Assembly (NCBI GenBank): GCA_964412015.1
Contig: CAYPMO010000007.1
Location: forward strand, 52,443 to 116,442
Source: SZUA-318 sp964412015
GTDB taxonomy: Bacteria; Gemmatimonadota; Gemmatimonadetes; Longimicrobiales; Gaopeijiaceae
Direction of reading: 5' to 3'
DNA length: 64,000 nucleotides
Shown here: positions 52,817-60,905 of the stretch, piece by piece
Layout of the letters: each line of letters starts with the position of its first letter
Position numbering within the stretch: the first letter of the stretch is position 1
Made by a program: the position numbers and the translations under genes
Notes under the pieces: model-generated
What the model saw: only the letters and a program-made list of their open reading frames with translations
Told to the model about the DNA's origin: nothing
Database searches by the model: none

Positions 52817-53883
52817 GACACGCGGGTAAGGCGCTCTTCGGGCTGGCCGTCACAGTCCTGCTTCTCTGGTGGGCGCTCAGGGACGTTTCCTTCGGAGAAG
52901 TCTGGGCGCAGATCCGACAGGGCGATCCGTTGCTGCTAACGGCTGCCGTGGCGGTGGCGACGTTCGGCTTCGTGATCCGTGCCCTCCGCTGGAAGGTCCT
53001 GCTCGCGTCCGTCCGGCCTGGAACGACGCTCCGGTCGCGGTTCGCCGCCGTGAGCATCGGCTTCATGGCTAACAACGTGCTGCCGGCCCGGGTGGGAGAG
53101 TTCGCGCGGGCGTATGCGCTCAGCCGCCTGGAGACGATCTCCGCGAGCGCGGCGTTCGGATCACTGGTCGTGGAGCGGTTCCTGGACGGCGTCGTGCTCC
53201 TGCTCCTTCTGGTGATCCCGACGCTGACGCCGGGCTTTCCGAGCTCCGGTGCGCTCTTCGAAGGACCGGGTTCGCTCATCCTTCGTGGTGGGACCATCGC
53301 GGTCGCCGTGGTCATGGCGGGACTCGGCTCGTTGGCGATCTGGCCCCGCGCCTTCGTTCGTACGGCCGAGCGCGTGGGCTCGCACCTTCCGGCGTCCGTA
53401 TCACGGCCGGTACTAGGAGCCCTCGAGGCGCTGCTCGAGGCGATCGCGGTGCTCCGGTCGCCCAAGCTGCTCGCGTTGGGGTTCATGTGGACGGTGGGCT
53501 TCTGGCTGTTCCACGGGCTTTCGTTCTGGCTCGGGATGCTCGCCTTCGAGATCCACACGGGTTTGGTATCCGCCTGGTTCACCGAAGCCGTAGTGGGCTT
53601 CGGGGTCGCCATCCCCTCGGCGCCGGGCTTCATAGGGACGTTCCACGCGTCCGCGAACTTCGCGCTGAGCGACGTCTACGGCGTGGAGCAGGCCCGCTCG
53701 CTCGCGTTCGCGTTCGGTTACCATTTCGGCGGATGGATCCCGATCACGCTGATCGGTCTCGTCTACGCATGGCGCCTGGGGCTGTCCCTCGGCGACGTGG
53801 GCGCTGCGGACGAGCGGGTGGAGGAAGTGATCGAGGGCGAGCACCCCGCGGTGGAAGGCGAGTCCCGACGGAGCGTGACGTGA
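52813..53883 (+). CDS. Flippase-like integral membrane protein (UPF0104/LPG synthase TM family)
   Basis: A 356-residue protein with about eight hydrophobic segments. The family features are RALRWKVLL after the second segment, NNVLPARVGEFARAYALSR, and VVERFLDG; later GVAIPSAPGFIGTFHASANFAL completes the signature. Relatives are the membrane part of lysylphosphatidylglycerol synthase and other proposed lipid flippases. There is no aminoacyl transferase domain, so a lipid transport role is the best inference. The last 30 residues are acidic and cytoplasmic. It starts with GTG overlapping pdxJ (GTGA), and its stop overlaps ispE. Confidence 0.82.
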   Translation: MRHAGKALFGLAVTVLLLWWALRDVSFGEVWAQIRQGDPLLLTAAVAVATFGFVIRALRWKVLLASVRPGTTLRSRFAAVSIGFMANNVLPARVGEFARAYALSRLETISASAAFGSLVVERFLDGVVLLLLLVIPTLTPGFPSSGALFEGPGSLILRGGTIAVAVVMAGLGSLAIWPRAFVRTAERVGSHLPASVSRPVLGALEALLEAIAVLRSPKLLALGFMWTVGFWLFHGLSFWLGMLAFEIHTGLVSAWFTEAVVGFGVAIPSAPGFIGTFHASANFALSDVYGVEQARSLAFAFGYHFGGWIPITLIGLVYAWRLGLSLGDVGAADERVEEVIEGEHPAVEGESRRSVT

Positions 53884-54785
53884 CGCCGCCGGAGGCGATG
53901 CGCATGCTGGCGCCCGCCAAGGTGAACCTCATGCTGCGTGTGCTGGGGCGCCGCGCCGATGGATTCCACGACCTCGACACGCTCTTCCAGGCGGTGGATC
54001 TCTGTGACGAGGTCGTCGTGGCGAGAGGGGGGGTGGGCGTTGAGCTGAGTGTGGAGGGCTCGGATCTCGGCCCGGTGGAGGAGAACCTCGCGTACAGGGC
54101 GGCGCGCGCGTTCCTCGACGTCGAAGGCGCGTCGGCTCCGGCGGGCGCGCATGTCCGGCTCCGGAAACGGATTCCGGCGGGCGCGGGACTCGGCGGAGGT
54201 TCCTCCGATGCGGCCGCCGTCCTCCGGTGTCTCGACCGCCTGCGAGCCCGTCCCCTGCCGCGCTCGACGCTCGCCGGGATCGGTGCATCCCTGGGATCCG
54301 ACGTGCCTTTCTTCCTGGGAACGAGCGCCCTGGCCCGGGGCAGAGGCCGGGGCGAGCGACTCGAGGCCCGGCGGGCTCTGCCGCCGGGGCACCTCGTGCT
54401 GGTGCTGCCCCCCGTGCATGTCGCGACGGCTGCCGCCTACGGGGCGCTCGCGCGACTCCGCGAGGGTCGGCCCTCGCGCCGGCGGCGTGCCTGGCCACTG
54501 CGTGGCATCTCCGGATGGGATGATGTGGTCGGATGGGCCGAGAACGACTTCGAGGAAGTTGTTCCCGACGCGCACCCTCCCGTCGCGAAATCCCTCGACG
54601 CCCTCCGGCGCGCCGGAGCGCGGACCGCGCTGCTCTCGGGGAGTGGGGCCGCGTGCTTCGGTATCTTCCCGGACGCGCGCAGGGCGGAGGCTGCCGCCGC
54701 GGAGTTGTCCACGGTGCTCGCCTGGGGTGCGATCCACGTGCGTACTCTCGACGCGTTTCCGGAGCCGGTCCCGGTCGGTTCCTGA
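53880..54785 (+). CDS. ispE: 4-(Cytidine 5'-diphospho)-2-C-methylerythritol kinase
   Basis: GHMP kinase of the MEP isoprenoid pathway; phosphorylates CDP-methylerythritol at O2. Motif 1 is LAPAKVNLMLRVLGRRADGFHD, with the catalytic Lys at residue 14. Motif 2, the ATP loop, is PAGAGLGGGSSDAAAV (99-114). Motif 3 is LLSGSGAACFGIF. Start is GTG 53880 (GTGA overlap with the flippase-like gene), with ATG 53898 as an alternative. Length is 301 residues. It ends the long coupled run that began with alaS. Confidence 0.92.
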   Translation: MTPPEAMRMLAPAKVNLMLRVLGRRADGFHDLDTLFQAVDLCDEVVVARGGVGVELSVEGSDLGPVEENLAYRAARAFLDVEGASAPAGAHVRLRKRIPAGAGLGGGSSDAAAVLRCLDRLRARPLPRSTLAGIGASLGSDVPFFLGTSALARGRGRGERLEARRALPPGHLVLVLPPVHVATAAAYGALARLREGRPSRRRRAWPLRGISGWDDVVGWAENDFEEVVPDAHPPVAKSLDALRRAGARTALLSGSGAACFGIFPDARRAEAAAAELSTVLAWGAIHVRTLDAFPEPVPVGS

Positions 54786-54831
54786 GGCCGGGCGGAGTGG
54801 CCGATGCGGCGCGGAGCGACAAGCGAGGGGT

Positions 54832-54859
54832 TGAGCCCCCTGTCCCTCGCGGGTAGGAT
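54832..54859 (+). promoter_or_regulatory. Promoter of the tRNA-Gln gene
   Basis: TTGAGC (-35) and TAGGAT (-10, 4 of 6) are 16 bases apart, and the -10 ends 24 bases before the tRNA. Position and direction fit a stable RNA promoter. Confidence 0.5.
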
Positions 54860-54883
54860 GGTCTCGTCGGGTGATGCGCCTGC

Positions 54884-54954
54884 TGGCCCGTCGTCTAAAG
54901 GCAGGACACCGGTCTTTGGAACCGGCGGTGGTGGTTCGAATCCACCCGGGCCAA
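54884..54954 (+). tRNA. tRNA-Gln (anticodon TTG)
   Basis: Full cloverleaf can be drawn. The acceptor stem pairs TGGCCCG (54884-54890) with CGGGCCA (54947-54953), with A54954 as discriminator. The anticodon stem is CCGGT/ACCGG (54909-54913 with 54921-54925), with loop CTTTGGA and anticodon TTG at 54916-54918, reading CAA and, by wobble, CAG. The T stem is GGTGG/CCACC around TTCGAAT. CCA is not encoded. The unusual U1-A72 first pair is typical of bacterial tRNA-Gln. Confidence 0.95.
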
Positions 54955-54994
54955 TGCCGTCATCCGAGGCGCCCCCTGGCCTCGAATGGCCGGA

Positions 54995-55023
54995 TTGACG
55001 GTGATGCGCTCGCTTTCTAGGTT
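54995..55023 (+). promoter_or_regulatory. Promoter candidate for prs
   Basis: TTGACG (-35, 5 of 6) and TAGGTT (-10, 3 of 6 including the first two and last bases) are exactly 17 bases apart, about 52 bases before the prs ATG. The -10 resembles that of the tRNA-Gln promoter (TAGGAT). Confidence 0.48.
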
Positions 55024-55074
55024 CTTGGGCTACTGAAGTCGCCCGCTCAGCCCGTGGCCCCCCGCCCCGTATCC

Positions 55075-56040
55075 ATGGACGATACCTACAGACGAGGACC
55101 CCTCCTCCTTCTCAGCGGACGGGCCAACCATCCGCTCGCTCGCGAGATCGGGGAGCGGATCGGCAATTCGCCCGATGGGGCGACGATCCGGAACTTCTCG
55201 GACGGCGAGATCTTTGTGCGGATCGACCGGAACGCGCGCGGGAGGGACGTGTTCATCATCCAATCCACGACCGCGCCGGCCGACCACATGATGGAGCTTC
55301 TGCTCCTGATCGACGCCGCGAGGCGCGCATCGGCGGCCCGGGTCACGGCGGTGGTGCCCTACTTCGGATACGGACGTCAGGACCGCAAGGATCAGCCCCG
55401 GGTTGCGATCGGAGCCAAGCTCGCGGCGAACCTCATCGTGGCGGCCGGTGCCGACCGCGTGGTGTCCATCGACTTCCACCAGCACCAGATCCAGGGCTTC
55501 TTCGACATCCCGGTGGACCACCTGTACGCTGCGCCGGTGCTGACGAAGTACTTCCGGGACCTCGAGCTCCCCGACCTCATCGTGGTCGCACCGGACGTCG
55601 GGTCGGCCAAGATGGCCAGGGGCTTCGCGAAACGGCTGGGCGGGGGTCTCGGGATCATCGACAAGCGGCGCCCCGGGGCCAACGTGGCGGAGGTCCTCAA
55701 CGTCGTGGGCGACGTGCAAGGAAAGACGTGTCTGCTCGCCGACGACATGGTGGACACGGGCGGCACGTTGGCCAATGCCGTGCTCGCCCTCAAGGACCGG
55801 GGAGCGAGGGCCGTCTACGCGTGTGCGACGCACGCGGTCCTTTCAGGCAGGGCTTGCGAGCGGCTGGCCGAAGCGCCGCTCGAGGAGATGGTCGTGACGA
55901 ACACGATCCATGTCCCGGAAGATCGGTGCTTCCCGAAGCTGCGGATCCTGTCCGTGGCCGACCTCCTCGCGAAGGCGATCGACCACATCCACTCGAACGA
56001 ATCCGTGAGCCAGCTGTTCGAGGTCCCGCCGGAAAGCTGA
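55075..56040 (+). CDS. prs: Ribose-phosphate pyrophosphokinase (PRPP synthetase)
   Basis: Makes PRPP from ribose-5-phosphate and ATP for nucleotide, histidine and tryptophan synthesis. Features are NFSDGEIFVRIDRNARGRDVF, the flexible-loop region VVPYFGYGRQDRKDQPRVAI, DFHQHQIQGFF, and the PRPP loop LLADDMVDTGGTLANA. ATG 55075 gives 321 residues; a GTG at 55054 would add seven. It has its own promoter candidate and lies just after tRNA-Gln. The stop codon falls inside a 16-base tandem duplication. Confidence 0.95.
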   Translation: MDDTYRRGPLLLLSGRANHPLAREIGERIGNSPDGATIRNFSDGEIFVRIDRNARGRDVFIIQSTTAPADHMMELLLLIDAARRASAARVTAVVPYFGYGRQDRKDQPRVAIGAKLAANLIVAAGADRVVSIDFHQHQIQGFFDIPVDHLYAAPVLTKYFRDLELPDLIVVAPDVGSAKMARGFAKRLGGGLGIIDKRRPGANVAEVLNVVGDVQGKTCLLADDMVDTGGTLANAVLALKDRGARAVYACATHAVLSGRACERLAEAPLEEMVVTNTIHVPEDRCFPKLRILSVADLLAKAIDHIHSNESVSQLFEVPPES

Positions 56041-56062
56041 GCCGCCGGAAAGCTGAGCCGCC
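56026..56062 (+). repeat. 16-base tandem duplication spanning the prs stop codon
   Basis: The unit CCGCCGGAAAGCTGAG occurs at 56026-56041 and again, identically, at 56042-56057, followed by a further CCGCC. The first copy contains the last codons and stop of prs; the second repeats them outside the gene. It looks like a recent slippage or duplication event. Confidence 0.9.
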
Positions 56063-56120
56063 AGAGGCCCCATGGTGGCCTTCCTCGGTCCCATGGGGAC
56101 CCAAACGCAGGTAGACACAG

Positions 56121-56786
56121 ATGACGATCACGAAGAGCTTGAACGCAAGGAAGCGCGAGGCCGGTGGCAAAGGGGCGGCCCGCAAGATCCGCCAGGCAGG
56201 GCGGGTTCCCGCCGTGCTGTACGGCAAGGGTATGGAGAGCGTGCCGCTCTCGATCGACGCCATGGAGGCAGAGCACCTCTTCGCGGCGATTTCCGTGGAG
56301 AACACGATCATCGAGCTTCAGGTGGAAGGCGAGAAATCCTCCCACCAGACGCTCGTGCGCGAGATCCAGGCGCATCCCTTCAAGAGAGAGTTGGTCCACG
56401 TCGACTTCCTCCGGCTCCAGAGGGGTGTGGCGGTGGACGTCGAGGTGCCCATCGAGCTTGAGGGCACACCCGTGGGCGTGAAGACCCAAGGCGGCATCCT
56501 GGAGCACCTGGTCCACGCGCTTCCGGTGCGGTGCGATCCGACGCTCATCCCCCAGGCCATCAGTGTGGATGTGAGCGGCCTCGCGCTGGATCAGGCCGTC
56601 CACGTGGGCGAGCTGCAGCTTCCCGAAGGTGTGGCCGCGACGGTGGAGCCCGAGCGACTCGTGTGCATCGTGTCCGCCCAGCGCATCGTGGTCGAGGAGG
56701 TCGCGGAGGAAGAAGCGGTGGCCGAGGTAGCCGAACCCGAGGTGATCGGCCAGGCGAAGGAAGAGAAGCCCGAGGCCGAGGAGTAA
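56121..56786 (+). CDS. rplY: 50S ribosomal protein L25 (general stress protein Ctc form)
   Basis: Binds 5S rRNA in the large subunit. The N-terminal L25 domain (about 1-92) has NARKREAGGKGAARKIRQAG and the HVDFLRLQRG strand; a C-terminal TL5/Ctc beta domain (about 93-185) follows, with GVKTQGGILEHLVHALPVRC. The last 30 residues are highly acidic (EEVAEEEAVAEVAEPE). Length is 221 residues, the two-domain Ctc type. It precedes pth by 24 bases, a pairing common in bacteria (prs-ctc-pth). Confidence 0.94.
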   Translation: MTITKSLNARKREAGGKGAARKIRQAGRVPAVLYGKGMESVPLSIDAMEAEHLFAAISVENTIIELQVEGEKSSHQTLVREIQAHPFKRELVHVDFLRLQRGVAVDVEVPIELEGTPVGVKTQGGILEHLVHALPVRCDPTLIPQAISVDVSGLALDQAVHVGELQLPEGVAATVEPERLVCIVSAQRIVVEEVAEEEAVAEVAEPEVIGQAKEEKPEAEE

Positions 56787-56810
56787 GGATACGGCGTCGG
56801 CGAGTGCCGC

Positions 56811-57374
56811 ATGAAGATCATCGTCGGCCTGGGAAATCCAGGACCCGAGTACGATGCGACGCGACACAACGTCGGGTGGTGGGTGCTGGACCGTCTGGCG
56901 TACGACTGGGAGCTCGGGCCGTTCCGCCGGGACGGGCCGGCGCTCCGCACCGACGGAACGGTGGCGGGCGTCCCGGTGACGCTGCTCAAGCCCACCACCT
57001 ACATGAACCGGAGTGGCCAGGCACTCCGTGGCCTGTTGGACATCGAGACGTTCGAACCGGCCCGTGACCTGCTCGTGGTGGTGGACGACGCGGCCCTGGA
57101 TGTCGGCCGTGTGCGCTTCCGCCCCCGGGGAAGCGCCGGTGGGCACAACGGCCTCAAGTCCGTGTCGGCCGCGCTCGGGTCCGACGACTACCCCCGCCTC
57201 AGGCTGGGGGTCGGGACGAACCCCGAGGGTATGGACCTGTCCGACTGGGTCCTCTCGCCCATGCCGGAAGCGGACGAAGAGGTCGTTTCGCACCTGCTTC
57301 CCGAGCTGACCCGGGCCGTGGAGCTCTGGCTCGAGCAGGGTACGGAGGAAGCGATGAACCGCTTCAACCGCTGA
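56811..57374 (+). CDS. pth: Peptidyl-tRNA hydrolase
   Basis: Releases peptides from prematurely dropped peptidyl-tRNA. The start KIIVGLGNPGPEYDATRHNVGWWV carries the catalytic His (about residue 20); PTTYMNRSGQAL holds the conserved Asn, and VVDDAALDVG and GSAGGHNGLKSV complete the family pattern. Length is 187 residues. It is the last gene of the prs-ctc-pth arrangement and is followed after 37 bases by the pyrophosphatase homologue. Confidence 0.95.
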   Translation: MKIIVGLGNPGPEYDATRHNVGWWVLDRLAYDWELGPFRRDGPALRTDGTVAGVPVTLLKPTTYMNRSGQALRGLLDIETFEPARDLLVVVDDAALDVGRVRFRPRGSAGGHNGLKSVSAALGSDDYPRLRLGVGTNPEGMDLSDWVLSPMPEADEEVVSHLLPELTRAVELWLEQGTEEAMNRFNR

Positions 57375-57411
57375 AGGAGACCACCGAGAAGGCTGCCGAG
57401 GAAGCGATCCG

Positions 57412-59490
57412 ATGATCGACATCGTTGGATTCACCGATTGGGCGTGGGCACTCGGAGTCCTGGGCCTCCTGGGCGGTGTCGGGGTCCATGCGTACGTCCG
57501 GACGCAGCCCCAGGGGAGTCCGCTGCTGATCGAGCTGTCCGAGCGCATCCACGAGGGCGTCATGGCGTTCCTGCGTCGGGAGTACGTCGCGCTCGCCATC
57601 TTCGTCGTGGCCGCGGCCGTCCTGCTCGGCCTCGCGGTCGGGACGCTTCCCACGGTCGCCTACTTGTTCGGCGTTCTTTGCTCGCTCGCGGCGGGTCTCT
57701 TCGGCATGAAGGCCGCGACCCGAGCCAACGCACGCACCACCGCGGCCGCCCGCGACGGCGCGCGCGGCAGGGCTCTCCGCATCGCCTTCTGGGGGGGGTC
57801 GGTTGCGGGTCTTGCGCTTGCGGCCCTCGGTCTCATCGGCCTCGGCACCCTCTATCTGGTCTTCGCGGCCGACGCGGTCCCGGGCACCCAGGAGTTTCCC
57901 CGCTTCGTCGAGATCGTGGCGGGCTTCGCGATGGGAGCGAGCTCCGTGGCTTTGTTCGCTTGCTTCGGCGGCGGTATCTACGCCAAGGCCACGAACGTCG
58001 GCGTGGCCCTGACCAGGACGGAGGCCATCGTCCCGGAGGACGACCCGCGCAACCCCGCCGTCATCGCCGACGAGGTCGGACACAACGTCGGGGACGTCGG
58101 GGGCATGGGTGCAGATCTGTTCGAGTCCCACGTGGCCGCGGTGGTCGCGACGATCGCGATCGGTGCTACGGCTCCGGCGATGGCCCCCGACCGCGCCGCC
58201 GCGGTCGCGCTTCCGTTGCTGACGGTGATGGTCGGGTTCCTGGCGTCGCTCGTGGGCATCGCGCTCCTGAGGGCGCTGGAGCGTGTCGCCCCCGCCGCCG
58301 CCCTCCGGAGCGTCACGTTCGTCGCGACCGGACTCTTCCTGGCCGTCTCCTATCTCGTCGTGCGGGCGCTCGGGTTGACGTTCACGTCCGGGTCCGGTCG
58401 GACCTACCCGGGCTACGGCCCCTGGATCGCCATCCTGGCAGGCACATTGGTCGGGGTCGTGATCGGGTTCGTCAGCGAGTACTACACGTCGGCCGCGCCC
58501 GTCCGCAGGATCGCGCACGCGAGCCAGACAGGCTCTGCCACGAACATCATCGCCGGTTTGGCCGTAGGCATGGAGTCCACCGCCGTTTCCATGATCCTCG
58601 TCTGCGTCGCAATCGGTGCTTCGTACTTCTTCGCCGGGCTCTACGGGATCGCGATGACGGCGGTCGGGATGCTCGCCACGGTCGGAATGGCGATGTCCGT
58701 GAACGCATACGGGCCCATCGCCGACAACGCCCGCAGCATCGGCGCGATGGCTCGCCTGGAGGTCGAGGCGCGGCAGCTCACGGATGGGATGGATGCGGCC
58801 GGCGCCACGGCCGCGGGCGTAGGGAAGGGTTTCGCTGTCGGCTCGGCCGCGCTCACGGGGCTCGCCCTGTTTTCGGCCTACATCTCGGTGGTCGGCCTGC
58901 AAGAGGCGGGACTCGATATCGCCGACGCCAGGGTGGTGATCGGGCTCTTCCTCGGCGGCGTTCTCCCGCTGTTCGTATCGGGGCTCACGCTGACGGCGGT
59001 CGGCCGCGCCGCCGGAGGCATAGTGGAGGAAGTCAGGCGACAGTTCCGGGAGGTCCCGGGTCTCGTGGAGGGCACCGAGAAGCCGGACTGCGAGCGCTGC
59101 GTGGGCATCTCCACGCGGGCCGCGTTCCGCGAGATGATCGTTCCGGCCTCCGGAGTCGTGTCGGCTCCGGTGGCGGTGGGGTACTTCCTCGGGGTGGAGG
59201 CGCTCGGAGGGCTCCTGCTCGGCGCCATCGTCACCGGGGCACTCCTGGCGTTGTTCATGGCCAACGCTGGCGGTGCCTGGGACAACGCGAAGACGTACCT
59301 CGAGAGCGGCGCGCTCGGCGGAAAGGGGTCCGATCCCCACAAGGCGGCCGTGGTGGGAGATATCGTCGGCGATCCCTTCAAGGGAGCCGCGGGGCCCTCG
59401 CTCAACGTCCTCGTCAAGCTCGTGGGCACCGTGTCCCTGGTGCTGGCCCCCTGGCTCGTGCGCGTGCACGGCATCGCGCTATTCGGCTGA
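57412..59490 (+). CDS. Membrane pyrophosphatase (HppA) homologue with substituted active site
   Basis: A 692-residue protein with 15-16 hydrophobic segments and the full membrane pyrophosphatase layout. These enzymes couple pyrophosphate hydrolysis to H+ or Na+ pumping. PEDDPRNP (208-215) and GMGADLFES (231-239) are kept, but many catalytic positions differ. The usual KAxDVGADLVGK reads KATNVGVALTR (N195, A199, R202), with one residue deleted. DNVGDNVGD reads DEVGHNVGD (E221, H224). DAYGP reads NAYGP (N431). VGDPFKD reads VGDPFKG (G658). Several replaced residues bind Mg-pyrophosphate in known structures. It may be a diverged pump or may have lost hydrolysis. The frame is intact and base use is normal, so it is not a pseudogene. 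Confidence 0.85.
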   Translation: MIDIVGFTDWAWALGVLGLLGGVGVHAYVRTQPQGSPLLIELSERIHEGVMAFLRREYVALAIFVVAAAVLLGLAVGTLPTVAYLFGVLCSLAAGLFGMKAATRANARTTAAARDGARGRALRIAFWGGSVAGLALAALGLIGLGTLYLVFAADAVPGTQEFPRFVEIVAGFAMGASSVALFACFGGGIYAKATNVGVALTRTEAIVPEDDPRNPAVIADEVGHNVGDVGGMGADLFESHVAAVVATIAIGATAPAMAPDRAAAVALPLLTVMVGFLASLVGIALLRALERVAPAAALRSVTFVATGLFLAVSYLVVRALGLTFTSGSGRTYPGYGPWIAILAGTLVGVVIGFVSEYYTSAAPVRRIAHASQTGSATNIIAGLAVGMESTAVSMILVCVAIGASYFFAGLYGIAMTAVGMLATVGMAMSVNAYGPIADNARSIGAMARLEVEARQLTDGMDAAGATAAGVGKGFAVGSAALTGLALFSAYISVVGLQEAGLDIADARVVIGLFLGGVLPLFVSGLTLTAVGRAAGGIVEEVRRQFREVPGLVEGTEKPDCERCVGISTRAAFREMIVPASGVVSAPVAVGYFLGVEALGGLLLGAIVTGALLALFMANAGGAWDNAKTYLESGALGGKGSDPHKAAVVGDIVGDPFKGAAGPSLNVLVKLVGTVSLVLAPWLVRVHGIALFG

Positions 59491-59500
59491 GGCGGTGACC

Positions 59501-60706
59501 GTGACTGCCACGCAGGCGACCTTCGAGAACGCGCTGTCGTTCGCGCGGGATCTGATCCGCATTCCCGGCCTCCCCGGGCGCGAGGAGGTCGTGGCTCGAC
59601 GCGTCCGACGGGAGATGGAGGCACTCGGGCTCTCGGACGTGCGTGTGGACGGGGCGGGGAACGTGCTGGGCGTCGTGAGGGGGAGGGGGACCGCCCCGCC
59701 CGTCATGCTCAACTGCCACTTGGATGTCGTAGCGGAGGGAGACCACGCCGAATGGGAGTCTCCGCCTTTCGGAGGGGAGATCCGTGACGGCTTCCTGCAC
59801 GGCCGGGGGGCCATGGATATCAAGGGGCCGCTCGCGCTGCAGACGTACGCGGCGGCGAGTCTAGCGGGGACCGCGCCGGGCGACGTCATCGTCGCGCACA
59901 CGGTTCTCGAGGAGCGTGGGGGACTGGGCATGAAGCTCCTCCTCGAGTCCGGATCGTTCAGACCCGGGGCTGTGATCGTCGGTGAGGCCACGCACGGCGA
60001 CGTCTGCGTCGGCCACCGCGGCCGGGCCGAGCTGGAGGTCGTCATCACGGGGGTCGCGGGGCACGCCAGCGCTCCCGCGCGTGCCCGGAACGCCCTGGAT
60101 GTCGTGGGGGACGTTCTTTCCGCGGTGCGGGGGCTGGCGCGCCGACAGCCCACGGATCCGGTCCTGGGCCCGGCCTCGGTCGCGGCCACGATGCTCGACG
60201 TGTCTCCCGAGAGCCGGAACGTGATCCCCGACCGGGTGGTGGTCACCCTGGACTGGCGGACCCTCCCGGGTACGAGTGAGGAGGATCTGCTGGCGACGTT
60301 ACGCGAGGCGCTCTGCGCCCAACTGCCCGCGATGCCCGCCGGCTTGGGTGTGGAGGCGCGGTTCGCCCGGGTGCGACAGCGCACGTGGACCGGCCTGGAG
60401 CTGGACTGGACCCTCGTCACGCCCGGATTCCTGATGGCACCGGACGATCCGATCGTGACGGCCGCCGCCGGGGCCGTTGGGCACAGGAGCGACGTCTCCC
60501 GGCCCGCGGAGATCCGATCCTGGACATTCGCCACGGACGGGGGTTGGTCGAACGGGGCGATGGGGATCCCCACCGTAGGCTTCGCGCCCGGTGAGGAGCG
60601 CTATGCACATACCAATCGCGAGCGTCTGGACGTCGAGGAGGCGCGGTGGGCCTTCGGCCGGTATCCGAGGCTTGTTCTGGCGGTGCAGGGCGCCCTGGCC
60701 GCGTAA
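59501..60706 (+). CDS. M20 family metallopeptidase (ArgE/DapE-like)
   Basis: Zinc hydrolase of the M20 family, 401 residues, which cleaves amide bonds of small acylated or peptide substrates. Metal and catalytic residues are in order: H and D in NCHLDVVAEGD, D in GRGAMDIKGPLA, the general base pair EE in HTVLEERGGLG, E in VIVGEATHGD, and the last His in YAHTNRERLD. The dimerisation domain sits at about 185-295. Starts are GTG 59495 or 59501; the second is chosen for its distance from GAGG. Relatives include YgeY-type hydrolases and deacetylases; the substrate is unknown. Confidence 0.85.
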   Translation: MTATQATFENALSFARDLIRIPGLPGREEVVARRVRREMEALGLSDVRVDGAGNVLGVVRGRGTAPPVMLNCHLDVVAEGDHAEWESPPFGGEIRDGFLHGRGAMDIKGPLALQTYAAASLAGTAPGDVIVAHTVLEERGGLGMKLLLESGSFRPGAVIVGEATHGDVCVGHRGRAELEVVITGVAGHASAPARARNALDVVGDVLSAVRGLARRQPTDPVLGPASVAATMLDVSPESRNVIPDRVVVTLDWRTLPGTSEEDLLATLREALCAQLPAMPAGLGVEARFARVRQRTWTGLELDWTLVTPGFLMAPDDPIVTAAAGAVGHRSDVSRPAEIRSWTFATDGGWSNGAMGIPTVGFAPGEERYAHTNRERLDVEEARWAFGRYPRLVLAVQGALAA

Positions 60707-60790
60707 GGGCCGAGTTCCGGCTCCCGCCGGACGCGGCGGAGGGGGGAGCGACCTGCCGTGGCAGGCCCATGCCTTCCCCGGTCCGCGGGC

Positions 60791-60805
60791 GGAAGGTTAC
60801 CTTCC
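60791..60805. promoter_or_regulatory. Perfect dyad in the leader of the S6-S18 gene
   Basis: GGAAGGT and ACCTTCC flank a single T, a perfect 7-bp dyad 101 bases before the start. It could be an operator or part of a leader structure. The short centre argues for a DNA-binding site rather than an RNA hairpin. A weak hairpin with CCG in its loop follows at 60840-60856; S6-S18 autoregulatory leaders elsewhere also show a CCG, but the resemblance here is slight. Confidence 0.35.
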
Positions 60806-60905
60806 ATCGCTACGAAAAACATCCCGCTCCTCCCGGGTCGCCCGGCCGCAACGGGCTGCGATCCGGAGGGGCCCGTGCCGACCCAACGGACCGAGGGAAT
60901 GCAAG

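Noticed and set aside
57364..59498. Two roughly 690-700 codon frames overlapping the pyrophosphatase gene, one on each strand
   Set aside because: Both are Arg/Gly/Asp-rich shadows; the membrane protein frame has hydrophobic segments and family motifs.
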